Below are positions 16,075-24,195 of a stretch of DNA of 64,000 nt, one piece after another. The position numbers and the translations under genes are program-made. The DNA is from an uncultured Poribacteria bacterium (GTDB lineage: Bacteria; Poribacteria; WGA-4E; WGA-3G): the NCBI GenBank assembly GCA_951813545.1, contig OX638352.1, forward strand, positions 5,303,966-5,367,965. The letters run 5' to 3'. Below the pieces are notes generated by a model that was not told the DNA's origin, made no database searches, and saw only the letters and a list, made by a program, of their open reading frames with translations. Position 1 is the first letter of the stretch. Each line of letters begins with the position of its first letter.

Positions 16075-18471
16075 ATGAACGTAACCCTAAATTGGCTTAA
16101 AACCTATATCGACTTTGAATTCTCTCCAAGTGAACTCGCTGACCGGCTAACGATGTTAGGGGTTGAGGTTGAATCCATCAAGCAGCTTGGAGCCGAACTC
16201 GAGGGTGTGGTTGTCGGCAGCGTCACCTCCATCCGACCGCACCCAAATGCCGACAAACTCGTTCTCTGTCAAGTGGATGTCGGCGAGACAAAAGAACTCC
16301 AGATTGTCTGTGGCGCGCCAAATGTCCGAGAGGGTATGCTCGCACCGGTCGCCACAATCGGAGCGACACTACCCGCCGGTTTTACAATCAAACGCGCCAA
16401 ACTACGCGGCGAAACTTCGCACGGAATGCTCTGCTCTGAAAAAGAATTAGGACTCTCTGAGGACACCGCCGGTTTGATGGAATTACCGACGGATATACCC
16501 CTTGGGACCTCTTTTTCGGAGGCTCTCGGATTGGACGATGTTGTGTTTGAACTTGAGATTACACCGAACCGCCCGGATTGCCTCAGTCTGATCGGAGTCG
16601 CTCGCGAAATCCGAGCGGAAACCGGAAATCCTTTGAAGCTGCCTCAGGTCAATTTCAAGGAAAGCGAAACCGATATCCGAAATCTGACATCTGTGACGAT
16701 TGATGCCCCAGATCTCTGCCCGCGTTATGCAGCACGCGTCATTCAGGGTGTTAAAGTAGGGGAATCCGCCGCGTGGTTGCAACAGCGGCTCGAATCTGTT
16801 GGTGTTGGCGTAATCAACAACATTGTCGATGTTACAAACTTCGTCTTGATGGAGTACGGACAACCGCTCCACGCCTTCGATTATCATAAGTTGGCAGAAA
16901 ATCGCATCGTTGTGCGGCGTGCAGCGAACGGTGAACAGTTGACAACGCTTGACGAAGTTGAACGCGAACTCACCCCGGATATGCTCGTCATCGCTGATGC
17001 CAAAAAGCCTGTCGCGCTTGCGGGAATCATGGGTGGCTACGATTCCGAGATCACAGAAACGACCTGTGACATCCTACTGGAGAGTGCTTATTTTAATCCA
17101 TCGAGTGTTCGTGCGACTGCAAAGGCATTGGGAATAAACACGGAAGCCTCCTACAGATTTGAGCGTGGTGCCGATTCTGGTATAGCCGCTGTCGCTCTCG
17201 ACCGTGCAGTGCAACTTATTACCGAGTTGGCAGGTGGCACAATCTGTGAAGGCATCGTTGATGTTTATCCGGGGCAGCAGCCCTTAACCCGAATTCAACT
17301 GCGTCCTGAACGCGTCAATTTCGTATTAGGGACTACCATCGAAACCGCAGAGATGGTGCAGATTTTGAGTCGCCTCGCCTTTGATGTAGAAACCTCAGGA
17401 GATGTTTATCAGGTCACTGTACCGACATTCAGGTCTGACATTACCCGTGAAATTGATCTCATCGAAGAGATTGCGAGGGTCTACGGCTACGATAACATTC
17501 CGACGACACTGCCCAAAGGCGACATTCCTGTACCTGCGCCGAACCCAACGACAGAAGTCCACAAGTGTATAAAGCGTTTTCTCCTTGCTGCCGGAATGAT
17601 AGAGGCGATAAACTATAGTTTCTGTGCCCCAACTTGCTTCGACAAGATTCGATTGGATCTGAACGATCCGCTTCGCGATACCTTGAAGCTCCAAAATCCG
17701 TTGAGTCCAGAGATGTCGGTGCTCCGTACAACATTGCTACCGAGCCTACTTGACAACGCGCAGCATAACCGCAATCACCAAATAGATACTATCGCACTCT
17801 TTGAGATGGGAAGTGTCTTCATTCGCAATGGTGAACAAAAAGAGCCGGAACGCGTTACAGGCGTTCTCGCTGGACAGATTGGGGATGGTGTCTATAGCAA
17901 TCCGTATCGACCTCCGGATTTTTTCGACATCAAAGGGCTTGTAGAGGGTATGCTTGAAGTCTGCGGCATTACCGATTACACACTACAGAAGGCAGATGTG
18001 CCGACTTTCCATCCGGGCAGAAACGCAGAGGTGGTGTCGGGCGATAAACGGATCGGCACCTTCGGAGAGGCGCATCCAGAGGTGCTTGAAAATTACGACT
18101 TACCGTATAAAGCGTATCTCTTTGAGTTCGACCTCGAAGGTTTGGTGGACGCTGCTATATTCACCAAACGTTTTGAGCCGATTCCGATCTACCCGAAGGT
18201 TGCTCGCGATCTTGCCATTGTCGTAGATAAAGAGATATTGTCAGATATGCCGACAGGGCTTATCTATGCAACCGGTGGAGACGCAGTAGAAACGGTGCGG
18301 CTGTTTGATGTCTATGAGGGTGAACAGGTTCCAGAAGGTAAGAAGAGTCTCGCCTATACAATCAACTATCACTCTGCGACCGAAACCTTGACGGACAAAG
18401 CAGTAAACGCCCTTCATAACAAGGTTGTCGAACGTCTCAATCAGGAACTTGGTGCGGAACTACGGATGTAG
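16075..18471 (+). CDS. pheT: Phenylalanine-tRNA ligase beta subunit
   Basis: 798 residues, standard for the long bacterial form. The N-terminal tRNA-binding (EMAP-like) domain spans about 40-150 with 'PHPNADKLVLCQVDVG' and 'GAPNVREG'. B3/4 editing region: about 210-380. B5 domain: about 400-475. The catalytic-like core has 'LFEMGSVF'. The C-terminal ferredoxin-fold anticodon-binding (FDX-ACB) domain has 'YPKVARDLAIVVD' at about 700-798. Its coding end lies close to the next gene, which begins 5 nt after the stop. Confidence 0.96.
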   Translation: MNVTLNWLKTYIDFEFSPSELADRLTMLGVEVESIKQLGAELEGVVVGSVTSIRPHPNADKLVLCQVDVGETKELQIVCGAPNVREGMLAPVATIGATLPAGFTIKRAKLRGETSHGMLCSEKELGLSEDTAGLMELPTDIPLGTSFSEALGLDDVVFELEITPNRPDCLSLIGVAREIRAETGNPLKLPQVNFKESETDIRNLTSVTIDAPDLCPRYAARVIQGVKVGESAAWLQQRLESVGVGVINNIVDVTNFVLMEYGQPLHAFDYHKLAENRIVVRRAANGEQLTTLDEVERELTPDMLVIADAKKPVALAGIMGGYDSEITETTCDILLESAYFNPSSVRATAKALGINTEASYRFERGADSGIAAVALDRAVQLITELAGGTICEGIVDVYPGQQPLTRIQLRPERVNFVLGTTIETAEMVQILSRLAFDVETSGDVYQVTVPTFRSDITREIDLIEEIARVYGYDNIPTTLPKGDIPVPAPNPTTEVHKCIKRFLLAAGMIEAINYSFCAPTCFDKIRLDLNDPLRDTLKLQNPLSPEMSVLRTTLLPSLLDNAQHNRNHQIDTIALFEMGSVFIRNGEQKEPERVTGVLAGQIGDGVYSNPYRPPDFFDIKGLVEGMLEVCGITDYTLQKADVPTFHPGRNAEVVSGDKRIGTFGEAHPEVLENYDLPYKAYLFEFDLEGLVDAAIFTKRFEPIPIYPKVARDLAIVVDKEILSDMPTGLIYATGGDAVETVRLFDVYEGEQVPEGKKSLAYTINYHSATETLTDKAVNALHNKVVERLNQELGAELRM

Positions 18472-18475
18472 GGTT

Positions 18476-19222
18476 ATGCAAGCACACCGGGTAAAAAACC
18501 TATTTTCTGTCATCGCGCGTCATTACGACTTTCTCAACACACTGCTAAGTCTCAAACGCGACAAGAGTTGGCGACACGAAACCGTCAAGGTCAGTGATGT
18601 CAAACCGGCGAGCAAGGTGTTAGATGTTTGTACAGGTACGGGTGAACTCGCCCTTGCATACTCGGACAAAATTGGGGCAGAGGGTTTTGTCATGGGTTCA
18701 GATTTCTGCTTCGAGATGCTCGTTATCGGTGATCAGAAACTTCAGCAGCCGGTAGGTGCGGTTTCTAACCGCACTACAAACTTTCTGGCAGCAGACACCC
18801 TCACGCTTCCGTTTTTGGACAATACTTTCGATGTTGTCTCTGTCGGTTTCGGGATTCGGAACGTTGCAGATTTAGAGATGGGGATACGCGAGATGACGCG
18901 TGTCGCTGCGCCGGGAGGTAGAGTCGTTATCTTAGAGTTTACGCAACCTGTGAATCCGATTTTTCGGAGTCTCTACTATTTCTACTTCACCAAAATCTTA
19001 CCCTTCGTGGGGAACTTAATTTCTCGCAACAAAGACGATGCGTACGGGTATCTCCCGCGCTCTGTCATGAAGTTTCCGAATTGTGATGCCCTGAAGAGTG
19101 TTATGGAGCAGTATGGACTCACAGATGTGCAGTTCTATCGAAAAACGTTCGGTATCGTTGCGATTCACGTTGGTAAGAAACCTGATAAGCCATCGTCTGA
19201 ATCAGGATTTACAAGATTATAA
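18476..19222 (+). CDS. Demethylmenaquinone/ubiquinone methyltransferase (UbiE/MenG family)
   Basis: 248 residues from ATG 18476 (MQAHRVKNLF). A longer frame from 18425 would overlap pheT and is not needed. SAM-dependent fold: motif I 'VLDVCTGTGELALAY', 'LAADTLTLPFLDNTFDVV' and 'GFGIRNVADLEMGIREM', all UbiE signatures. It would C-methylate the quinone ring in the last or near-last step of menaquinone synthesis. A palindromic repeat lies in frame at 18752-18777 and encodes part of the strand after motif I. The last codons (…GFTRL) run into a dispersed-repeat-like sequence (atcaggatttacaag). Its position behind pheT suggests cotranscription. Confidence 0.9.
   Translation: MQAHRVKNLFSVIARHYDFLNTLLSLKRDKSWRHETVKVSDVKPASKVLDVCTGTGELALAYSDKIGAEGFVMGSDFCFEMLVIGDQKLQQPVGAVSNRTTNFLAADTLTLPFLDNTFDVVSVGFGIRNVADLEMGIREMTRVAAPGGRVVILEFTQPVNPIFRSLYYFYFTKILPFVGNLISRNKDDAYGYLPRSVMKFPNCDALKSVMEQYGLTDVQFYRKTFGIVAIHVGKKPDKPSSESGFTRL
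18752..18777. repeat. Palindromic repeat inside ubiE
   Basis: GTAG-g-TGCGGTT-TCT-AACCGCA-CTAC. It has the same arms as the intergenic copy at 28327-28347 (GGTGCGGTT-ACA-AACCGCACC). Here it is read in frame as the PVGAVSNRT segment. Confidence 0.75.
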
Positions 19223-19275
19223 GATTTTCAGGATTTCGGAAGCAGCAGGTATGTGTTTACGGTAGCGATGTTTTT

Positions 19276-20217
19276 TTATCCCTTCACCAGACTTTGCACG
19301 TGTGCCACAACGGACTCGGAGACCCCCTTTAAACTATAACCACCTTCCAATGCCGAAACAACACGCCCTGATGCCGTTTCCTCGGCAACCCCAAGAATTA
19401 TATCTGTGAGTGTAGAAAATCCGTCTGCTGTGAGTTCAGTTCCGGCGAGTGGGTCGAGGTAATGCGCATCAAAGCCTGCCGAAATTAATATAACTTCTGG
19501 GGAGAAATCTTGTAAGGCAGGGCTGAGGACATCTGTAAAGACCTCGGTATATTCGCTATCACCGCTTCCCGCGGGCATCGGTACGTTTAGCGTTGTGCCA
19601 CGCGCTTTTCCGCTCCCGCGCTCGCGACTTGAACCCGTGCCCGGGTAGAGCGGCGATTGGTGAACAGAAAAAAATAAGACCGTCTCATCTTCGTAGAAAA
19701 TGTCTTGTGTTCCGTTCCCGTGGTGGACATCCCAGTCAACAATCGCTACTTTCCCGAACCCGTGTTCACGCTGAAGATACCGAGCAGCAATTGCGATGTT
19801 GTTGAACAGGCAAAAGCCCATACTCTGTCCCTGTGTTGCGTGGTGTCCCGGTGGACGCACCATTGCGAAGGCGTTTTTCACGACTCCCGTTGCGACTGCA
19901 TTCGCCACACGTAACACACCGCCTGTCGAAAGCAGAGCAATATCAAACGATTCATGGCAAACGGTGGTGTCGTAAGTGAGTGGTATTTCACGTTCGCAGT
20001 GTTGCTGGATGTGTTCCGGATAGGCGCGATTATGTGCGTAACAGAGTTGATCTATACTTGCTGGAACAGGTTCAATAGCGTGTAGATGGTCCCAGATGTC
20101 GCTTTCTTGAAGCACTGCTAAACTGGCACGGAGTCGGTCTGGTCGTTCTGGATGTCCGGGACCGGTATCGTGATTAAGGTAGTCTGGATGATAGGCGAAC
20201 CCTGTTTTTTGTGTCAT
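19276..20217 (-). CDS. Histone deacetylase/acetoin utilisation (AcuC)-like deacetylase
   Basis: About 313 residues from ATG 20217. A GTG 48 nt upstream (20265) is possible but has no good ribosome binding site. Arginase/deacetylase-fold signatures: 'HPERPDRLRASL', 'RPPGHHATQGQSMGFC' (catalytic His-His), 'VDWDVHHGNGTQDIF' (zinc Asp and His), 'PGTGSSRERG' and 'SAGFDAHYLDPL' (second zinc Asp). It is a zinc amidohydrolase acting on acetylated lysine or acetylpolyamine. Bacterial substrates vary. Convergent with ubiE. Confidence 0.9.
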   Translation of the reverse strand: MTQKTGFAYHPDYLNHDTGPGHPERPDRLRASLAVLQESDIWDHLHAIEPVPASIDQLCYAHNRAYPEHIQQHCEREIPLTYDTTVCHESFDIALLSTGGVLRVANAVATGVVKNAFAMVRPPGHHATQGQSMGFCLFNNIAIAARYLQREHGFGKVAIVDWDVHHGNGTQDIFYEDETVLFFSVHQSPLYPGTGSSRERGSGKARGTTLNVPMPAGSGDSEYTEVFTDVLSPALQDFSPEVILISAGFDAHYLDPLAGTELTADGFSTLTDIILGVAEETASGRVVSALEGGYSLKGVSESVVAHVQSLVKG

Positions 20218-20308
20218 AATCGTGCTTAAGTCTAAATTTCCTTTCCGGGCGTATTCAATGTGCACAAGTCAAAGCGGTAATTGGCAATCTCAAGTACTGT
20301 TAGGGCGA

Positions 20309-20662
20309 CTATTGGGCATTACACGGGGTCTTATTTATAGAGAGAAGGTCAAGTTCTTTGTGTAGGCGAGAATTAGCGTCATTGTCTCGATGGACACAGA
20401 TGCAATTGACACCGTAGTTTCTCACACAGTGCCATTTTTCGTGATTTGGAATTCGATCCTTCAGTGAGCGAGTTTCACCAATGTATAAAAATGTGTGTCT
20501 GTACGTTCCATCTGGACTAGGGGTACGCTTTGAGAATATGTAAACTGCCCCAACAGAATTGAAAACTGTGTCGGTAGTATAGACCTCAAAGGCATAGGTA
20601 CCGAATTTGCCTTTAAATGTTGCATCGGTTATTTTTCCCATGCTGTTCTCCTCTATGCCCAA
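20309..20662 (-). CDS. GIY-YIG-like nuclease domain protein
   Basis: 117 residues, or 110 if started at the second ATG (20641, MGKITDA). The 'AVYIFSK' and 'FLYIGETRSLKDRI' pair resembles the GIY…YIG core of small GIY-YIG proteins (UvrC/YhbQ type), with 'LHKELDLL' near the end. The Arg in 'LKDR' is in the expected position. It might be a repair or mobile-element nuclease. The match is short, so function is tentative. Confidence 0.6.
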   Translation of the reverse strand: MGIEENSMGKITDATFKGKFGTYAFEVYTTDTVFNSVGAVYIFSKRTPSPDGTYRHTFLYIGETRSLKDRIPNHEKWHCVRNYGVNCICVHRDNDANSRLHKELDLLSINKTPCNAQ

Positions 20663-20721
20663 TTTTGTTATATCTGAAGCACAACCTCAAGTACCGAATT
20701 TGCCTCCGTTGCAAAAAAAGT

Positions 20722-21078
20722 TTAAGGATATGTTACAGCCCAAGTGAACTGCCATGTTGGAGACGAAATTTCAGGGAAGGGTTCGTACTCACGAATTACG
20801 TTGCTAAGGTCAACACCTGACGGATTTTCTTCCTGCTCAACCCCGGTTTCAAAGAGTTCGGGGGAGTCCACAGATGAGTGAGGTTGAGGGATTTCATCGC
20901 CGTACCGTTTTGCCGTTTCTATCCAACAGAGAATAGCGTCCTCTCCATTCGCTATGGCTTCGCCAATGGTTTCCCCATCGGAGATACACCCCGGTAAATC
21001 AGGAAATTCAATTAGATAGCCACCGCCTTCCTCAGCAGATAATATAGTTATGCTACATGGATACCCAAGCTTACTCAT
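20722..21078 (-). CDS. hicB: HicB-family antitoxin
   Basis: 118 residues. The N-terminal RNase-H-like HicB fold has 'GGGYLIEFPDLPGCISDGETIGEAIANGEDAI', split here by its typical 'PDLPGC' motif. The last ~45 residues are acidic and unlike the usual HTH or RHH tail. It overlaps hicA by 4 nt, so translation is coupled. It neutralises HicA and usually represses the operon. Confidence 0.85.
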   Translation of the reverse strand: MSKLGYPCSITILSAEEGGGYLIEFPDLPGCISDGETIGEAIANGEDAILCWIETAKRYGDEIPQPHSSVDSPELFETGVEQEENPSGVDLSNVIREYEPFPEISSPTWQFTWAVTYP

Positions 21079-21305
21079 GATTCACCTCCCAATAAATCTA
21101 TCATCTTCACAAGTCGTTGAATGTACCCCGGCTTTATTGGGCGGTGTGCTGGAATAGTCAACTTATGCCCTGAATCGTGACGTAGTGTGACATGGCTACC
21201 ACCGCCTCCCGGTCTACTGATTGAAAATCCGTACCGCCCTGCTAGTTTTTCAACATCGGTAATCCGCCAATCATCACGTGGATTGTTCCTCATTTTTTCC
21301 AGCAA
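21075..21305 (-). CDS. hicA: HicA-family mRNA interferase toxin
   Basis: 76 residues, slightly longer than the typical 60-70. It has the dsRBD-like HicA core 'VEKLAGRYGFSISRPGGGGSHVTLRH' (in parts) with the catalytic His in 'GSHVTLRH', followed by 'LTIPAHRPIKPGYIQRLVK'. Toxin-first order with antitoxin downstream is typical for hicAB. Confidence 0.88.
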   Translation of the reverse strand: MLEKMRNNPRDDWRITDVEKLAGRYGFSISRPGGGGSHVTLRHDSGHKLTIPAHRPIKPGYIQRLVKMIDLLGGES

Positions 21306-21558
21306 TTTATTCTCGACGCATGGAAATAGGACTCCGTACAGGGCATTGTCATTGATAGGATACTATCTCAATTATAACGTGATCTATGCCTATTATCAAG
21401 TTAAAATTCAGCTAAAAAACATGTGTAGGTTTCTGATAACAGAAACTTAAAAGCGTATTCGCCGAGGTACGGGTACCTCAGCGAACAGCAAAAACCTTTT
21501 ATGTAAGCAACAATTATTCATTGCACAAATCCAAGATAACAAGTATCCTTTAATCATA

Positions 21559-23079
21559 ATGAAAAAACAGATTGGACAGGTTTTCACGCCGCTGAAATGG
21601 GCAGAATGGCTCATCAACAGGTGGGGTATCTTTGAGGCATGGCTTGATGGCGCGCATGTCTGCGATCCCACTGCTGGAGAGGGTACGTTCCCGTTTGCGA
21701 TGCTCCATATTGCGAGGCAAAAAGGGATATCAATTACTCCTGAACGTCTGTCACGCTTGACGCTTATCGAGATAGTTCCGTCGCATCTTGAACAGTTTAG
21801 AGAAAACGTCAAGTGCGAGTTTGACGTTGATTTTCCAACCTCTCAGATCTTCTGCCAAGATGTCATCATAGAGGTGCATAATAGAAGATATGACATTCTC
21901 GTTGGGAACCCGCCGTGGGTTAACTTCGGCGATTTACCGACGGCATATAAAGCACGTGTAAAACCCTTTTTCCTTGCAGAAGAACTTGTGCCAGATAAAC
22001 AGAAAACGCTCCTCGGTTCTTCCCGGACTGATATCGCAGCACTGGTGTTGAAAGTGGCTCTGGGTAGATTGCTCAGAAAGAATGGCGTGGGGTATTTCTA
22101 CCTGCCTATTTCTCTCTTTTTTGGCGACGGTGCCCATAGTGGATTCAGGAATTACAGTGCCAGAAACTCACAAAATGGCGTTGATTCTCATAGGGATTTT
22201 GCTGTAGATACAGTTTATGAATTCACATCAACGAAAGTGTTTGACGGTGTTGGTACATCGTACTGTTGCGCTAAATTTTGTGGAGATACACGACAAGATT
22301 TCCCTATCTCATATTTTAGAGAGTTGGACGACGAATGGGTTGAACATAAGGCACTGCCGCTCAAAGCACCTACAGACCCGTGGCGGATTGTGAAAGATCT
22401 TGATGAATTGAATATGGACACGACGCTGGACATCAGGTTGGCACCAGAACAAAAACCGCGACAGGGTGTGAATACCTGTGGTGCAAACAGCGTCTTCATT
22501 TTTGACCACAAACCTTCACATCTCCCTGAACAGTTTTTATTTCCACTCGCAACAAAGGAGATATGGCGACAAAACAGATCTTTACCCTGCAAGTGGATCC
22601 TGTTACCGTATCATCAACAAACAGGAAAACCGCTCACATGGGAAGAAATTGAACAGTGGAATACCTTAAAAGAGCACCTTCAGAATGTCCAAGAGGCACT
22701 AAAAACCCGTAAAGGAACGCTTCTCCGATCTGCTATGAATAAAGGCAATTGGTGGGCACTGCTTGGTGTGGGTCCATACTCATTCGCGCCCTTCAAAGTG
22801 ATTTGGCAGGCGTATGGGAAAAGCGATTTTACACCGGTAGTGCTGAGCAGCGTGGAGGGACAAATGTGGCAAGGGAATCAGGCAATGCACGCATTTATTC
22901 CGTGTTGGTCTGAGCGCGAAGCACAACGGATTAAGACCGCACTTGAGAATCCAGAGATCCCGATTCTGTTACGGCAACTCAACGGCGCGGGAAAATGCAA
23001 TTGGGCACAACCGGGCAAAATTAAGAAGATTCTGACGTTTGATAGGGAGGCGGTAGATTCCCTGCTTTCGTTATTTTGA
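21559..23079 (+). CDS. N6-adenine DNA methyltransferase, apparently orphan
   Basis: 506 residues. Motif I 'CDPTAGEGTFPFAML' (SAM binding) and catalytic motif IV 'NPPW' in 'ILVGNPPWVNFGD' identify an amino-methyltransferase of the gamma/TaqI-Eco57I type. The C-terminal half (about 260-500) probably contains the target-recognition region. No restriction endonuclease or specificity subunit lies next to it. Neighbours are HicAB and a GIY-YIG protein, which suggests an accessory island. There is no clear Shine-Dalgarno before ATG 21559. Confidence 0.8.
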   Translation: MKKQIGQVFTPLKWAEWLINRWGIFEAWLDGAHVCDPTAGEGTFPFAMLHIARQKGISITPERLSRLTLIEIVPSHLEQFRENVKCEFDVDFPTSQIFCQDVIIEVHNRRYDILVGNPPWVNFGDLPTAYKARVKPFFLAEELVPDKQKTLLGSSRTDIAALVLKVALGRLLRKNGVGYFYLPISLFFGDGAHSGFRNYSARNSQNGVDSHRDFAVDTVYEFTSTKVFDGVGTSYCCAKFCGDTRQDFPISYFRELDDEWVEHKALPLKAPTDPWRIVKDLDELNMDTTLDIRLAPEQKPRQGVNTCGANSVFIFDHKPSHLPEQFLFPLATKEIWRQNRSLPCKWILLPYHQQTGKPLTWEEIEQWNTLKEHLQNVQEALKTRKGTLLRSAMNKGNWWALLGVGPYSFAPFKVIWQAYGKSDFTPVVLSSVEGQMWQGNQAMHAFIPCWSEREAQRIKTALENPEIPILLRQLNGAGKCNWAQPGKIKKILTFDREAVDSLLSLF

Positions 23080-23203
23080 TAACTGAGTGTTCTTTCGCTT
23101 GGTAGGTTAAGGGAAGCACGAAAGAGATGCTTGAGATGTTGTGCGAGGATCGCATTTGAGTGCGTCCCCACACATCGAAAAATGGACTTGCTTCACCAAC
23201 GAA

Positions 23204-23974
23204 TTATCGGGCAGTTTTCACTCTTGCCCAAGTTGTCGCTAACTTGCCTTCCGGTTCAACTGCGAAAGCCTCATCCCAACCATTCAACAATTGCGCAATC
23301 TCATCAGCCTCAAGGGCGCGACTGAGAATGACAATCTCGTCGATGCCACCCGTAAACGACTCTGGACCGAATTTGAGCTGCAATACCTGACCTGCAGCGA
23401 CCTTGCCACCCCACTCCGGTTTCCAATCCGCCTTACCGGAATCCAACGCACCCTTTTTACTTTCGGGTTCACCATCAACGTACATCTCAACGTTTAAGCC
23501 GTCATACGTCCCCGCAACATGGTGCCACTTTCCCTGTTCCAGTTCTGTTTTACCGTAGAATCCGGGTGTAATCCCATTGGCTGTCCAAACTCTGAATGAA
23601 AAACCATCAGGGATGGGTTCGCCACCAGACTGATCTTCCAGCAAGTAAGCACCATTTTTTCTGACACCAGTATCTGAGTCGGCATCTACTCGGAACCAAG
23701 CAGCCACAGTCAATTCTTCACTGACGCTCTGGATGCTTTTTGAATCTTGGACATCAATGCTGCCACCGCCACCCGCGACGACTGCTTTACCAAATTTACC
23801 GTTTTCAAATTTGAAATTTCCGACAATTTTTCCATCATTGCCGTTGCCTGATGCATCTTTAACATCACCTTCAAAGAGCCATACACCAACGATCGCTGGA
23901 TCGTCTTCTTCTAATGCCCATGAACCGGCGCAAAAACATAAGAGTAATGCGACACCTATGCTCAACAATTTCAT
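23204..23974 (-). CDS. Secreted LamG-domain protein with KLATTW tail
   Basis: 256 residues from ATG 23974, chosen because GGAGGGA lies 7 nt upstream; the longer frame to 24007 lacks this. A signal peptide (MKLLSIGVALLLCFCAGSWA) is followed by a concanavalin-like LamG domain: 'IVGVWLFEGDVKDASGNGNDG', split here as usual, then 'WHHVAGTYDGLNVEMYVDG' and 'GGIDEIVILSRALEADEI'. It ends EGKLATTWARVKTAR, a tail shared with the protein at 40363-41058. Probably a carbohydrate or surface-binding extracellular protein. Confidence 0.82.
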   Translation of the reverse strand: MKLLSIGVALLLCFCAGSWALEEDDPAIVGVWLFEGDVKDASGNGNDGKIVGNFKFENGKFGKAVVAGGGGSIDVQDSKSIQSVSEELTVAAWFRVDADSDTGVRKNGAYLLEDQSGGEPIPDGFSFRVWTANGITPGFYGKTELEQGKWHHVAGTYDGLNVEMYVDGEPESKKGALDSGKADWKPEWGGKVAAGQVLQLKFGPESFTGGIDEIVILSRALEADEIAQLLNGWDEAFAVEPEGKLATTWARVKTAR

Positions 23975-24126
23975 TCTGAATCCCTCCATGAGATACGAAA
24001 ATCCCAAAGTCTTATTGGGTAAAAGATCTTAAAATGTTAAGTGAACAGGTTTCCCTGTATTTCCATTGTGCAAAATATTATAACACGTTTCCTTTTCCTT
24101 TGCCAGAAGCATTTTCACATTTTCTC

Positions 24127-24155
24127 TTGTAGATTCACACGGAATATGCTAAACT
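24127..24155 (+). promoter_or_regulatory. Candidate promoter of the sulfatase-maturase operon
   Basis: TTGTAG (24127-24132), 17 bp, TAAACT (24150-24155), about 40 bp before the ATG at 24196. The match is moderate. Confidence 0.35.
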
Positions 24156-24195
24156 TTAACGCATGTATGAGGTCACATAAGAAGAGGACAATCAG

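Noticed and set aside
20597..20707. 15-bp direct repeat GTACCGAATTTGCCT near the GIY-YIG gene start
   Set aside because: Too short, and no element between the copies. It could be chance or a small local duplication.
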